From: Brevibacillus massiliensis
Lineage (GTDB): Bacteria; Bacillota; Bacilli; Brevibacillales; Brevibacillaceae
DNA length: 64,000 bases
Assembly: GCF_000311785.1 (NCBI RefSeq)
Contig: NZ_HE978536.1
Coordinates: 54,287-118,286, forward strand
Reading direction: 5' to 3'
Shown here: positions 52,858-61,418 of the stretch, one piece after another
Position numbering within the stretch: position 1 is the first letter of the stretch
Layout: every line of letters begins with the position of its first letter
Program-made: the position numbers and the translations under genes
Notes under the pieces: generated by a model
Told to the model about the DNA's origin: nothing
Databases searched by the model: none
The model's input: only the letters and a program-made list of their open reading frames with translations

Positions 52858-53808
52858 CTAGGCCGAGTGATTCTCCAGCATGTAATGCGTCAGCCGCCGC
52901 TCGCGGCAGAAATCATTCACTTCCTGCAGCGTAGGAATCCCCGCTTGCGCTCCCATCCGCCCCACCTTCAGCGCCGCGGCAATCGTGGCAAAGCGGGCGG
53001 CGGCAAACAGGTCCTGGCCGTCCGCCAAAGCACAGGCGAGCGCTCCGGCGTAGACATCGCCTGCTCCCGAGGTGTCGACCGGGGTGATCGGGACTGCCTG
53101 GACGTGTTCCCAGACTCCGTCGACATAGACCAGCGACCCTCGCTCGCCCATTTTGATGATCGATTGCTTGACGCCCATACCGGCAAAATACCTGGCTGCG
53201 GCCAGGGCCGAATCGGCATCTACCGCGTCGATCCCGGTCAGGTGTCTGGCTTCCTGCCTGTTCGGAATGACTACATCAGCCAAATCCAGCGTCCTGACGG
53301 TCACCCCTTCTGCCGGGGCAGGATCGAGAATCACGTAAACTCCGGACGCGCGGGCCTTGGCCATGGCCTGAATCACCGCTTCTTCGGGGACTTCCATCTG
53401 GACCAGCATCACATGGCTTCGTTCAATCTCTGCGGCGCACTTGGCGATATCCTCTGCCGCCAGCGCATCGTTTGCCCCCTTGATGACCAGGATGGTGTTT
53501 TCCGCCGTCTCATCGATCGTGATCAGGGCGACGCCCGTGTGAATGTGGCCAGCCCGCTTGATCCGGCTGACGTCTACGCCGTTTCGCTGCAGGGTATCGA
53601 TCAATCTGTCGCCAAACACATCACTCCCGACGCAGCCGATCAACACCGCCTCTTTCCCCAGTTTGGCGCATGTCGTCGCCTGATTGGCTCCCATCCCTCC
53701 CGATAAAATCTCCACGGATCGGCCAACCATCTTGTCCCCGCGCCCCGGGTACTGGTCGGCCAATGCGACGATATCCGTATTGATACTGCCAACTACAGCG
53801 ATTTTCAT
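52858..53808 (-). CDS. PfkB/ribokinase-family sugar kinase
   Basis: 316 residues. The N-terminal GSINTDIVALADQYPGRGD and GGMGANQATTCAKLG and the C-terminal anion hole DTSGAGDVYAGAL are typical of ribokinases. It phosphorylates a sugar hydroxymethyl group. It is not part of the classical rhamnose pathway, which uses RhaB. Its place near the head of the operon, next to a pentose-phosphate-epimerase-like gene, suggests a second sugar (ribose, or a related pentose or hexose) enters through the same locus. Confidence 0.88.
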   Translation of the reverse strand: MKIAVVGSINTDIVALADQYPGRGDKMVGRSVEILSGGMGANQATTCAKLGKEAVLIGCVGSDVFGDRLIDTLQRNGVDVSRIKRAGHIHTGVALITIDETAENTILVIKGANDALAAEDIAKCAAEIERSHVMLVQMEVPEEAVIQAMAKARASGVYVILDPAPAEGVTVRTLDLADVVIPNRQEARHLTGIDAVDADSALAAARYFAGMGVKQSIIKMGERGSLVYVDGVWEHVQAVPITPVDTSGAGDVYAGALACALADGQDLFAAARFATIAAALKVGRMGAQAGIPTLQEVNDFCRERRLTHYMLENHSA

Positions 53809-53838
53809 GATAGAAGACCTCCAGTCAGGAGCGTGTGC

Positions 53839-54519
53839 CTACGTCTGCAGGCTTGCCCCCGTACGTATGAAACGACGCAGCTCACTTACGGCGGACCCCA
53901 CCTCCACCCCCGGCCGAAACAGGCTGGACGTGCCGCAGACCAGCATCGCTGCACCGTTTTGAAGCACTCGGGGGATCGTTTCGAAGCTGACGTTTCCGTC
54001 TACCTGGATGAGAATCTCTTCTCCGCTCTCTTCGATGATCCGTTTCAACCGCGCGATCTTCCCATAGATACTGGGAATAAACGTCTGTCCGGCAAAGCCC
54101 GGATTCACGGACATGACACAGACGTAATCCGTCACGTCCAGGACGTAGTCGAGCACGCAGAGCGGTGTGGAAGGATTAAGCGCCACGCCGGCCCTCAGTC
54201 CGTGACTGCGAATGCGCTGCAGGGTTCGCTGCAGATGCCCCTTCGCTTCCGCGTGGACACTGATCAGATCGGCTCCGGCCGCCGCGAACAGGTCGATGTG
54301 CCTCTCCGGTTCGTCTGCCATCAGGTGGACATCGAACGGCTTGTTCGTGTACGGTCGCAGCGCTTTCACCATGTCCGGCCCCATCGTAAAATTCGGGACG
54401 AAGCTTCCATCCATGATGTCGAAGTGATAAAAGTCAACTCCCGCCTGCTCCAACGCCTCCACCGTTTCTTTCAGTCTGCCGAGATCGGCGCACATCAGCG
54501 ACGGTCCTATCAGCGTCAC
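53839..54519 (-). CDS. Ribulose-phosphate 3-epimerase-family protein
   Basis: 226 residues with all family landmarks: the start GPSLMCADL, HFDIMDGSFVPNFTMGP with the metal His and Asp, VHLMADEPE, ALNPSTPL, MSVNPGFAGQTFIP and VDGNVSFETIP. It interconverts ribulose 5-phosphate and xylulose 5-phosphate, or allulose 6-phosphate and fructose 6-phosphate in AlsE-type members. Being first in a sugar operon suggests the AlsE-like role. GTG 54519 has AAGGAG upstream. Confidence 0.85.
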   Translation of the reverse strand: MTLIGPSLMCADLGRLKETVEALEQAGVDFYHFDIMDGSFVPNFTMGPDMVKALRPYTNKPFDVHLMADEPERHIDLFAAAGADLISVHAEAKGHLQRTLQRIRSHGLRAGVALNPSTPLCVLDYVLDVTDYVCVMSVNPGFAGQTFIPSIYGKIARLKRIIEESGEEILIQVDGNVSFETIPRVLQNGAAMLVCGTSSLFRPGVEVGSAVSELRRFIRTGASLQT

Positions 54520-54589
54520 ACTCCTTGCTCCTTTCCTCTGGCTGATTCGGTGCCAATATCAATGCCAACCCCGCTTATCGTTACCCCAG

Positions 54590-54603
54590 GGTAAAACGCT
54601 TTC
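54590..54603 (-). promoter_or_regulatory. Catabolite response element (cre)
   Basis: The minus strand reads TGAAAGCGTTTTAC, matching 12 of 14 positions of the cre consensus TGWAANCGNTNWCA. It lies about +11 to +24 relative to the start expected from the promoter at 54621-54649. A CcpA complex bound there would block elongation. Confidence 0.6.
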
Positions 54604-54620
54604 AATCATTATTCTGAATA

Positions 54621-54649
54621 TATTATAAATTCCATCTATTTTGTTTTCA
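54621..54649 (-). promoter_or_regulatory. Sigma-A promoter of the rhamnose operon
   Basis: On the minus strand TTGAAA (54649-54644), 17 bases, TATAAT (54626-54621), giving a start near 54614 and a leader of about 95 bases. The flanks are very AT-rich. The DeoR regulator gene ends 114 bases upstream. Confidence 0.75.
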
Positions 54650-54704
54650 ACATTAATTCTTCTTAAACAAAAATAAAACCAAATAAAGAAACAAAAAGAT
54701 TGCC

Positions 54705-54751
54705 AAAAAACAAGCCGGAATGCATTTAATCGCATTCCGGCTTGTTTTTTT
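54705..54751. terminator. Bidirectional terminator after the DeoR gene
   Basis: CAAGCCGGAATGC (54711-54723) pairs with GCATTCCGGCTTG (54732-54744), with AAAAAA on the left and TTTTTTT on the right. On the minus strand it insulates the rhamnose promoter from the regulator gene. Confidence 0.92.
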
Positions 54752-54762
54752 GAGGTCAGCCA

Positions 54763-55557
54763 TTACTCCGCCACCAGGATATTGACCCCTTTTTGTTTCA
54801 CTTCTTTTATACAGTTGACAGGCAGCTTGTTATCTGTGACCAGTTTGTCCACCTTTTCCAATCCAGTCAGGCGAACCAGGGATTTGCGGTTGTACTTGCT
54901 GCTGTCCGCCAGTAAAATCAGTTGTTCGGAAATCGAGATGAATCTTTTTTTCACCTGTGCCTGCAATTCGTCCGCTTCACTGACGCCTCTTCTCAAGTCA
55001 AATCCGTGGCAGGAGAAAAAATACTTGTCCACGTGGTACCCCTCGATCATGTTCTCCGTAGGAACACCCAACAGGGAAAGTGACTCCCGGCGAAAGTACC
55101 CCCCGGCCAGGATCACGTTGACATTCTCCCGGCTGGCCAGTTCCAGGACGACCGCGATCGAATTGGTCAGGACCGTCAGATGCAGATCAGGCAGATGCTT
55201 CGCCAGCTGCAGGCAGGTCGTGCTGGCATCCAGTGCGATAATTTCTCCGTCCTCGACCAGGGAAGCTGCGGTCACACCGATCGCCCGCTTTTCTTCCCTG
55301 TTCAAAGCCTCCCGCTGCAGAGCAGGGATTTCCAGTCCCTCCTTGCGGTTGCGCACGGCACCGCCATGTACCCGAAGCAGCGCCCCTTCGCCTTCCAATC
55401 GTTCCAAATCCCTGCGGATCGTCTCTTCTGTCACTTGAAATCGCTTGCTTAAGTCCGCGACCCTGAGCGTCCCGCGTTCTTCCAACAAATCGATGATGGC
55501 CCGGTGGCGATCTGACGCCAATCGGGTTTCAACCCTCGCATTGATATCGTTTGCCAT
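54763..55557 (-). CDS. rhaR: DeoR-family regulator of the rhamnose operon
   Basis: 264 residues. A DeoR-type winged helix at the N-terminus (RVADLSKRFQVTEETIRRDL) is followed by the ISOCOT-fold sugar-phosphate sensor domain with VLTNSIAVVLEL and VILAGGYFRRES. In Bacillus the rhamnose operon is controlled by a DeoR repressor responding to rhamnulose 1-phosphate. By position and family this is its counterpart. It is co-directional with the operon but has its own promoter and terminator. Confidence 0.85.
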   Translation of the reverse strand: MANDINARVETRLASDRHRAIIDLLEERGTLRVADLSKRFQVTEETIRRDLERLEGEGALLRVHGGAVRNRKEGLEIPALQREALNREEKRAIGVTAASLVEDGEIIALDASTTCLQLAKHLPDLHLTVLTNSIAVVLELASRENVNVILAGGYFRRESLSLLGVPTENMIEGYHVDKYFFSCHGFDLRRGVSEADELQAQVKKRFISISEQLILLADSSKYNRKSLVRLTGLEKVDKLVTDNKLPVNCIKEVKQKGVNILVAE

Positions 55558-55635
55558 ACGCTTCGCCTCGCGTTATCGTTTCCCAGCCAGCCGTTTTCTG
55601 TCAAATCACACAATAAAGTCGGCTTTTTCCATTCT

Positions 55636-55664
55636 ATTCTATTATTTTCAGACAAAATTTTCAA
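55636..55664 (-). promoter_or_regulatory. Sigma-A promoter of the DeoR regulator gene
   Basis: On the minus strand TTGAAA (55664-55659), 17 bases, TAGAAT (55641-55636). It lies about 80 bases upstream of the ATG at 55557 in AT-rich DNA. Confidence 0.6.
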
Positions 55665-55731
55665 TTTGAATTTTTGTTTCAATATTGGTTTGTTGCTGTT
55701 TTTGTGACTTCTGTTTGTATTCGCCTTGATA

Positions 55732-56418
55732 TCATCCCTGAACAAAAGAAAAGAATGCATCCGCATCACGTAAATCGCGCAGCAGCAAATCAGGCTCGGC
55801 CTTGAGCAGCTCTTCGGCACTGCTGCCTCCAGTCGCAACGGCAATCACGCGGGCGCCCATCCGCCTGGCAGCATCGATATCCCTGGTGGTATCCCCGATG
55901 ACGATGACATCTCTTGGCGCGAAGGCGACCCGGTAGTATTCCTCCGCCAGCCGAACGCCTTTTTGCAGTACAAGATGACGCTCCGCCTCCGCCTCGCAAA
56001 ACCCGCCAACCGGGAAAAACCGGTTGAGGTCAAACACCTGGAGCTTTATCCGCGCGCCACCCTCGACGTTGCCGGTTCCCAGCGCATGGAAAACCGACCG
56101 CTCCCGGACGCCTCTTTCGAGAATGTCCAGCACGCCCGGCAGCAGCTCTGTTCGCCCTTCTGCCACTTCATCCTCCAGCGCCTGAAAGTATGCCTCCAGG
56201 AATGTATCGATCCGGGGCTCTTTTGCCTGATGCTGGGCAAATACCGCTTCGATAAAGGCATAATCCAATCCGCCCGCCATGTCCTCGACCAGGTCGAACG
56301 CTTCGCTCACGCCGTAAAGCTGCAGAAAAGCCTTGTTCATCGCTCTCCTGCCCGCTCCCCTGCCGCTGATCAAGGTCCCGTCAATGTCCCACAAGAGCAA
56401 TGTAGAAATAGCAACCAA
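55732..56418 (-). CDS. HAD-superfamily hydrolase
   Basis: About 228 residues. Motif I is LLWDIDGTLISG, the cap domain spans about 20-85, motif II Thr is in ALGTGN, and motif IV is VIGDTTRDIDAA. The fold is that of phosphoglycolate-phosphatase-like enzymes. The start is unclear: TTG 56418 touches the GGAGG site, and ATT a few codons later has better spacing. The substrate cannot be read. It lies between the DeoR promoter and the molybdenum hydroxylase genes. Confidence 0.82.
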   Translation of the reverse strand: MVAISTLLLWDIDGTLISGRGAGRRAMNKAFLQLYGVSEAFDLVEDMAGGLDYAFIEAVFAQHQAKEPRIDTFLEAYFQALEDEVAEGRTELLPGVLDILERGVRERSVFHALGTGNVEGGARIKLQVFDLNRFFPVGGFCEAEAERHLVLQKGVRLAEEYYRVAFAPRDVIVIGDTTRDIDAARRMGARVIAVATGGSSAEELLKAEPDLLLRDLRDADAFFSFVQG

Positions 56419-56515
56419 CCTCCAAGTTCATTCATCTCCCCCTTAACTTCTGCAAAAGGGGAGGTTTCCCCTTCCCCTCTTTCCAATGCTGCGGCATTTC
56501 CCGTTTGATCATTTT

Positions 56516-56980
56516 TCAAGATTCGGTTTTCGCCAGCACCGACTTGATCGCCTCTTTGATTTCCTGGTAGCCCGTACAGCGGCAGATATTTGATTGAAGC
56601 CAATTTTCTACCAGCGGGTCGCTCGCATCGGGATGGATCTCGGTCAGCGCATGTCCGTTCATAATAAATCCGGAGGTGCAGTAGCCGCACTGAAATCCCC
56701 AATGCTCCAGGAACGCCTTCTGAACCGGGCTGTCTGTTAATCCCTCGATCGTGGTTATGCTCCGCCCATCCGCTTCGACAGCCAGCATCATGCATGACTT
56801 CGTCGGCCAGCCGTCGACCAGGACGGTACAGGCGCCGCAATCGCCGTTTTCACATCCCGGTTTTGCCCCGGTCAGTCCGAGCTGATCGCGCAGAGTATAG
56901 AGCAGGGTATCCGCTGAGCGGACCAGGACGTCCCGTCCTTCCCCGTTCACATGGATCCGAAACGAAGCTTTTTCGCTCAT
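56516..56980 (-). CDS. Molybdenum hydroxylase, [2Fe-2S] subunit
   Basis: 154 residues. The N-terminal plant-type ferredoxin domain has CENGDCGACTVLVDG and the C-terminal all-helical domain has CGYCTSGFIMNG and CRCTGY, giving two [2Fe-2S] clusters. This is the small (CoxS/XdhC-type) subunit passing electrons from molybdopterin to FAD. ATG 56980 overlaps the end of the FAD subunit gene (ATGA). It is last in the large-medium-small order. Confidence 0.92.
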   Translation of the reverse strand: MSEKASFRIHVNGEGRDVLVRSADTLLYTLRDQLGLTGAKPGCENGDCGACTVLVDGWPTKSCMMLAVEADGRSITTIEGLTDSPVQKAFLEHWGFQCGYCTSGFIMNGHALTEIHPDASDPLVENWLQSNICRCTGYQEIKEAIKSVLAKTES

Positions 56981-57816
56981 GTCTCCGCTCCTTCCAACGC
57001 TTCCAATGCATCAAATAGTGTATTACGCAGCACGAACCTGCGATACCCGGACGAACCGAGAAGATCGTCCAAAACAGGTGCAGGCAGCTGGCGCAACGCG
57101 TTGTCGACCCGTTCGGCCGCGGGACTCTCCCTGTGGTTCAAGTACCGCTCGATCGCCGCTTGGCGAAACGGAAAAGCGCACACCCCGCTCAGCGCAACCC
57201 TGATCTGGTCATCCACTTTGAGTGCGGCCAGCGTAAGCAAGGGATAGTCGATCTTGTCCAGCTTGGTCTTCTTTTCGCAGAAAAAAGGCTGATCGGCAAA
57301 TCTTTTCTCTGTGATGAGCTGAACGAGAAACTCCCCCTTCTTTACCTGCAGCTGTTGGTCAAATACCTCGTGAATCGAAACCTGCCGCAGGCCGTCTTCT
57401 CCGGCGATGACGACCTCGCTGTCCGTCAGGAGGGCTGGCAGGACAGCTTCCCGGTACATGATATTGCCGCAAATGTTGCCGCCAAGCGTAATTTTGCAGC
57501 GCGACGTGTGGTCGGCGATGTGGTGGCAGGCCTTGGCCAGCAAAGGAAACATTCCCGACTCCTCGATTTGCGCCAACGTGATGGCTCCGCCGAAGACGAG
57601 CTGCTCCCCCTGCTGTTCCAAAACATTGCATTCGGGAATGCCCTTAATGTCGACGACCGCCTCCGTGTATACCTGATTCAGTCTGGCCATCGTGATGATC
57701 TCGGTTCCGCCGCTGTAGTAGAGCGGCTGTTTGCCCCGATCGTGCAGCTCGAGAAACAGGGATACCGCTTCCTTGCAGGAAGCGGGTTTGTAGTATTCGA
57801 AGTCAAATGGAATCAC
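56977..57816 (-). CDS. Molybdenum hydroxylase, FAD-binding subunit
   Basis: 279 residues of the CoxM type. FAD-binding segments are YYSGGTEI (near residue 35) and TLGGNICGN. The N-terminal FEYYKPASCKEAVSLFLE is typical. It receives electrons from the [2Fe-2S] subunit. It overlaps both neighbours by ATGA junctions, so the three subunits are translationally coupled. Confidence 0.9.
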   Translation of the reverse strand: MIPFDFEYYKPASCKEAVSLFLELHDRGKQPLYYSGGTEIITMARLNQVYTEAVVDIKGIPECNVLEQQGEQLVFGGAITLAQIEESGMFPLLAKACHHIADHTSRCKITLGGNICGNIMYREAVLPALLTDSEVVIAGEDGLRQVSIHEVFDQQLQVKKGEFLVQLITEKRFADQPFFCEKKTKLDKIDYPLLTLAALKVDDQIRVALSGVCAFPFRQAAIERYLNHRESPAAERVDNALRQLPAPVLDDLLGSSGYRRFVLRNTLFDALEALEGAET

Positions 57817-60137
57817 GAATCTCCCTCCGTTTTCAACCTCCAGATACTCTCAGGTGTCAACGGCAGCTGATTGAGATTGACCTGTGCGGCTGTGGAGAGG
57901 CTGTTGGCCAGTGCTCCCGGCATCCCGATAATCCCGTGTTCGCCCACGCTGCGGGCGCCGTACGGGGAATCCAGCTTGGGCGTTTCAATGAACTTGACGA
58001 CATAGGCGGGATTTTCACCGAAGCGCATCAATTTGTAGGAGCGAAACTGCTGGTTTTTCACAGTGCCGTTGTCGTCGTAGAGAAAGCCTTCCCTGCTGGC
58101 GAGGCCAAGTCCCATGCACATCCCGCCCATTACCTGGCCTGCCGCCGTCTTTGGGTTCAACACCTTGCCCGCGTCGATCACCGACACCGCCGTCACAAGT
58201 TCGTAGGTACAGGTCCTGGGATCAAACTCCACCTCTACGGCTTGTGCCCCTACGGTCCACTCCGGACCGGGCACGCCGGTTCCGGCAGCCTGATCGATGT
58301 TGGTCAGATGCTTCATGATGTAACTCCCCCGCCCGATGACCTGTCCGCCGACCGCGTTCCCGTTGGCGTACATGTAGCCGTAGGCGATGTCCTTGAGCTT
58401 GACGAACACCTGGGGATCGTGCCTGAGAAAAGCTCTCTCCTCGGCGATCTCCACCTCTTCAGGGGCACAGCGAAGCGCGATCGAAGCCGTGCTCTGAAGC
58501 TGCCGAATCGCGTCATCAGCGGCCTGGAGCACGGCATTCCCGACCATGATCGCAGAACAGCTGGCAACCGTCTTCCAGTGTTCCGGATTGACATCGGTGT
58601 TCACATCCATCGTCACGTGGACCCTGTTTACGTCCATTTTCAATTTTTCTGCGAGCATTTGCGCCAGTACGGTTTTGGTGGCCTGGCCGATCTCCACTAC
58701 GCCGCAGTTGAGGTTGACGCTCCCGTCCTTGTTAAACGTGACAATCGCTCCCGAAGAGGCGTTGGTCGGGGTGATCGACGTTTTCCAGAGACAGCTGATC
58801 CCTTTGGCCCTGACCTTGCCCGATACCGTTTCCCTTCGGCGTCCCTCGTCCCAGTTCATCAATTCTTTGAGCCCCAGCAGGCACTTCTCCAAATCGCCGA
58901 TGGCGTTTTTTGTCAAGACCGCCTGAGACGGATTGGTGTCGCCCGGCTTGATGACATTTTTCAAGCGGAGCTCCAGTGGATCCATGTTCAGCTTTTCCGC
59001 CAGCATGTCCATTGTCCGTTCAATGGGAAAATTAAGCTCGACATGCCCGTAGCCGCGGAAAGCCGTGGCGTACGGGTGGTTGGTGTACATGCTGTAGGTG
59101 TCGCACTTGACGTTGTCGACCCGGTACGGTCCGGTACAATCCAGTGCGGCCACCTTGCTGATGTCCGCTCCTTCATCCGTATAGGCGCCGCCGTCAAAGT
59201 AACAGGTGATCTCCGCTGCCTTGAGGATGCCGTCCTTCGTGCAGCCGAGCTTTACCTTGGCATCCAATCCGATGTGTACAGGGGACGTGATCATGTCTTC
59301 TTCTCTGGAATTGACCAATTTGACCCGTCTGCCGCCGACTGCTTTGGAAGCCGCATACGCGATCAATTCAAGCTGGATCGCCGCCTTGCCGCCAAATCCT
59401 CCGCCGACCAGCGGCGTATGTACGGTAATTTTCCCCATATCGATCTGAAAGGTTTTGCTGATGGTTTTCTTCACGATAAACGGGCCTTGGCTTGAGGCGT
59501 GAATCGTCACGCAGCCATCGGGCAGGATTTCCGCCTGGACACAGCGAGTCTCCATCGCCGCGTGGTCCGTCTGCGGAAACGAAAAAGAGGCCTCGACGAC
59601 GACGTCGCACTCCGCCCACCCTTGTTTGATATCCCCTTTGTGGATCTTGGTGTGGTTGGCGATATTGGTGCCCGGCAGAGGAGAAACGGTTTTTACCTGT
59701 TTATACCTCGCCAGATGTTCATGCACCAAGGGAGCGTCCGGCAAAATCGCTTCGCTGGGAGAATTGACGACGGGCAGCGGTTCGTAATCCACTTTGATCT
59801 GGCTGCACGCCCGCATCGCCTCATGTTCGCTGTCGGCCACGACAACCGCAATCGGTTCGCCGTGATACCTGGTCTTGTCAATCGCCATGATGGGACGGTC
59901 TTCCAAAGGAGAGCCGGTCAAAATCGGGATATCCCTTCCCGTTACGATGGCGCGGACTCCCGGCATTTTCTTTGCCTCTGCCGTATCTATCGAAATGATC
60001 CTGGCGTGAGCGAAGGGGCTTGTCAACAGTTTGGCATGCAAAAGTCCCGGTACGGCCAAATCACCCGTATAGGTAGCCGCACCGGTAACCTTATTGGCTG
60101 CCTCTTTCCGCATCACGCTTAGACCGATTGCCTTCAC
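57813..60137 (-). CDS. Molybdenum hydroxylase, molybdopterin-binding subunit (xanthine dehydrogenase-like)
   Basis: About 774 residues from GTG 60137 (GGGGGAGG upstream); ATG 60173 has no ribosome site. An N-terminal a/b hammerhead domain (VTGAATYTGDLAVPG) precedes the cofactor domains with VGGGFGGKAA, ATAFRGYGHVE and the C-terminal GEHGIIGMP holding the catalytic Glu. It oxidises a heterocycle such as hypoxanthine, xanthine or nicotinate. The Arg in AFRGYG favours a purine-type site over CO dehydrogenase, which has a distinctive Cys loop not seen here. No XdhC-like maturation factor lies beside it. Confidence 0.88.
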   Translation of the reverse strand: MKAIGLSVMRKEAANKVTGAATYTGDLAVPGLLHAKLLTSPFAHARIISIDTAEAKKMPGVRAIVTGRDIPILTGSPLEDRPIMAIDKTRYHGEPIAVVVADSEHEAMRACSQIKVDYEPLPVVNSPSEAILPDAPLVHEHLARYKQVKTVSPLPGTNIANHTKIHKGDIKQGWAECDVVVEASFSFPQTDHAAMETRCVQAEILPDGCVTIHASSQGPFIVKKTISKTFQIDMGKITVHTPLVGGGFGGKAAIQLELIAYAASKAVGGRRVKLVNSREEDMITSPVHIGLDAKVKLGCTKDGILKAAEITCYFDGGAYTDEGADISKVAALDCTGPYRVDNVKCDTYSMYTNHPYATAFRGYGHVELNFPIERTMDMLAEKLNMDPLELRLKNVIKPGDTNPSQAVLTKNAIGDLEKCLLGLKELMNWDEGRRRETVSGKVRAKGISCLWKTSITPTNASSGAIVTFNKDGSVNLNCGVVEIGQATKTVLAQMLAEKLKMDVNRVHVTMDVNTDVNPEHWKTVASCSAIMVGNAVLQAADDAIRQLQSTASIALRCAPEEVEIAEERAFLRHDPQVFVKLKDIAYGYMYANGNAVGGQVIGRGSYIMKHLTNIDQAAGTGVPGPEWTVGAQAVEVEFDPRTCTYELVTAVSVIDAGKVLNPKTAAGQVMGGMCMGLGLASREGFLYDDNGTVKNQQFRSYKLMRFGENPAYVVKFIETPKLDSPYGARSVGEHGIIGMPGALANSLSTAAQVNLNQLPLTPESIWRLKTEGDS

Positions 60138-60210
60138 GGAACCTCCCCCTTTAAACGAGATACGTTTTTCCATTCGAGTAGTCTCCCCGGATGAGGGGGG
60201 ATTATGCGAC

Positions 60211-60242
60211 GATAAAAATAGCTTCCCTGTATGAGGGAAGCT
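60211..60242 (-). terminator. Terminator after the 73-residue gene
   Basis: AGCTTCCCT (60242-60234 on the minus strand) pairs with AGGGAAGCT (60228-60220) over a five-base loop, followed by ATTTTTATC. It separates the small gene from the molybdenum hydroxylase operon. Confidence 0.75.
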
Positions 60243-60263
60243 GGATATCCAACACTCGACGGA

Positions 60264-60485
60264 TCACATCACAGGGCGGTAATTTGTATCCTTTCCCCAC
60301 TGTTTGGTTAATTCGTCGATGATTTGTTCTCTGCTCAAATCTTTGCCTTCCAAGTTTTGATACAAATGTTCAAACTCTGACTTGCGAATACCGACTGTAC
60401 GTTGACCGATGATTCCCTTTATAATGAAAGCTACCGTGACGGCATTGATATCCTCGGGCGGCTTCCGTTGGATAGGTATAGCCAT
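60264..60485 (-). CDS. Hypothetical 73-residue protein
   Basis: A charged, mostly helical small protein beginning MAIPIQRKPPED, with KSEFEHLYQNLEGKDLSREQ in the middle and a hydrophilic C-terminus. It has no membrane segment or cysteine. The ribosome site is poor, but a proper terminator follows 20 bases after the stop. The local DNA is more AT-rich than the flanking operons. I do not recognise it. It may be the surviving end of a longer gene, since coding-like minus-strand frames continue upstream. Confidence 0.45.
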   Translation of the reverse strand: MAIPIQRKPPEDINAVTVAFIIKGIIGQRTVGIRKSEFEHLYQNLEGKDLSREQIIDELTKQWGKDTNYRPVM

Positions 60486-60895
60486 ACATTCATTGCTTCT
60501 TTCACTTCAGCGTATTCCGGCCTTTTCCACAATCGCTTGCTTTTTATCACGACTTCTACTTTCCCTCTGCTTTCTTGGCAGTTGGCCAACCGTGAAAATC
60601 CCGGGTGTCTTGTTGAGTGAAACTCCAAATATTCTGAACAACGACTTGCTCACGTTTCATCACACCCAGATCATGGATGATTACTTTATCACCGATAACC
60701 GCGCCAATCGGACTGATTTGGTGATGCAATACATTCCAAATGAGGGATACGGCAATCGTGCAAATGATTCTTCATCCAATCCCCCATAATGTCAAGCTCC
60801 TTTGGAAGGTTGTGTTTTCTATCCTTGAAGAGAATTTCCGTCAAAAGATTGTTTTGCCTGCACATGATCAGGGTAATAGTCCAGTGGTGATCATA
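60486..60895. other. Gap with gene remnants, no supported intact gene
   Basis: About 410 bases of relatively AT-rich DNA. On the minus strand, coding-like segments lie in different frames: EVVIKSKRLWKRPEYAEVKE near 60480-60550, VIGDKVIIHDLGVMKREQVV near 60620-60700, and LPKELDIMGDWMKNHLHD near 60760-60810. They are split by stops and frame changes. This pattern suggests one or two decayed genes of unknown type, perhaps acquired. No ribosome site or promoter stands out. Confidence 0.35.
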
Positions 60896-61210
60896 ATGAC
60901 AGAGAGAAACAAACTGCTGCTGGAACATCTTACAAACCGTCTCTACCAGCTTTTGTGGCAATACCGGCAAAAACCGTACCTTCCCGTCTGGGGGGAGCTG
61001 TTTGTCGCCCTTCGCGAAGTCAGCCAGTTGGCCATCGAGTCAAAACAAGACGTTACCCTGTACGATATCCACCCGACCGGCAAATTGACCTATCACGTGG
61101 AAAGAGGGAAATTTGTCGCCCAAATTCCGGAAGTCCACTTGTCCATTTCAATGGATGTGCATGAGTGCATCGAATCCTTGATGGAAGGCAGATTCTCTCC
61201 TTTCCCCTAA
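60896..61210 (+). CDS. Hypothetical 104-residue protein
   Basis: From ATG 60896 (weak GGTGAT upstream) the product begins MTERNKLLLEHLTNRLYQLL, a leucine-rich helix, and continues with strands such as DVTLYDIHPTGKLTYHVE. The frame is open for 52 more codons upstream, but that part is less coding-like and overlaps the remnants on the other strand. A good terminator lies 18 bases after the stop. It is soluble, with no cysteines. I do not recognise it. Confidence 0.5.
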   Translation: MTERNKLLLEHLTNRLYQLLWQYRQKPYLPVWGELFVALREVSQLAIESKQDVTLYDIHPTGKLTYHVERGKFVAQIPEVHLSISMDVHECIESLMEGRFSPFP

Positions 61211-61228
61211 AATAGCGGGATGAAGCGG

Positions 61229-61258
61229 AAGCGGGTAGAAAATAGCCCGCTTTATTCA
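61229..61258 (+). terminator. Intrinsic terminator
   Basis: AAGCGGG (61229-61235) pairs with CCCGCTT (61246-61252) over a ten-base loop, followed by TATTCATTT. An extra GCGGG copy at 61214-61218 could form an alternative stem. Confidence 0.6.
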
Positions 61259-61418
61259 TTTGGGTCATCAAAAAATTTGCAATACGGAAGTAGAATCCCG
61301 ATGACAGCTACAGTAAATACCAAGCATTCGATTGATAGAAGGTCCAATAATTCGTAATCCAAACAAGAAGCCCGGCTTCCCCCGACGCGGCGAACAGCCA
61401 GGCTTCCGCTCGTTCTTA

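Noticed and set aside
48135-54519. An AI-2 (Lsr) quorum-signal uptake system
   Set aside because: The transporter is of the same family, but the binding protein lacks part of the AI-2 site, no LsrK, LsrF or LsrG gene is present, and rhamnose isomerase, kinase and aldolase follow in the same operon.
57807-59495. Long plus-strand open frame of about 562 codons
   Set aside because: It is antisense to the molybdopterin subunit gene, which has clear cofactor motifs; GC-rich DNA often leaves such mirror frames open.
56516-60137. Carbon monoxide dehydrogenase (Cox) rather than a purine-type hydroxylase
   Set aside because: The characteristic active-site loop with the copper-binding Cys of form I CO dehydrogenases is not seen in the large subunit, and the AFRGYG segment suits the xanthine dehydrogenase type better.
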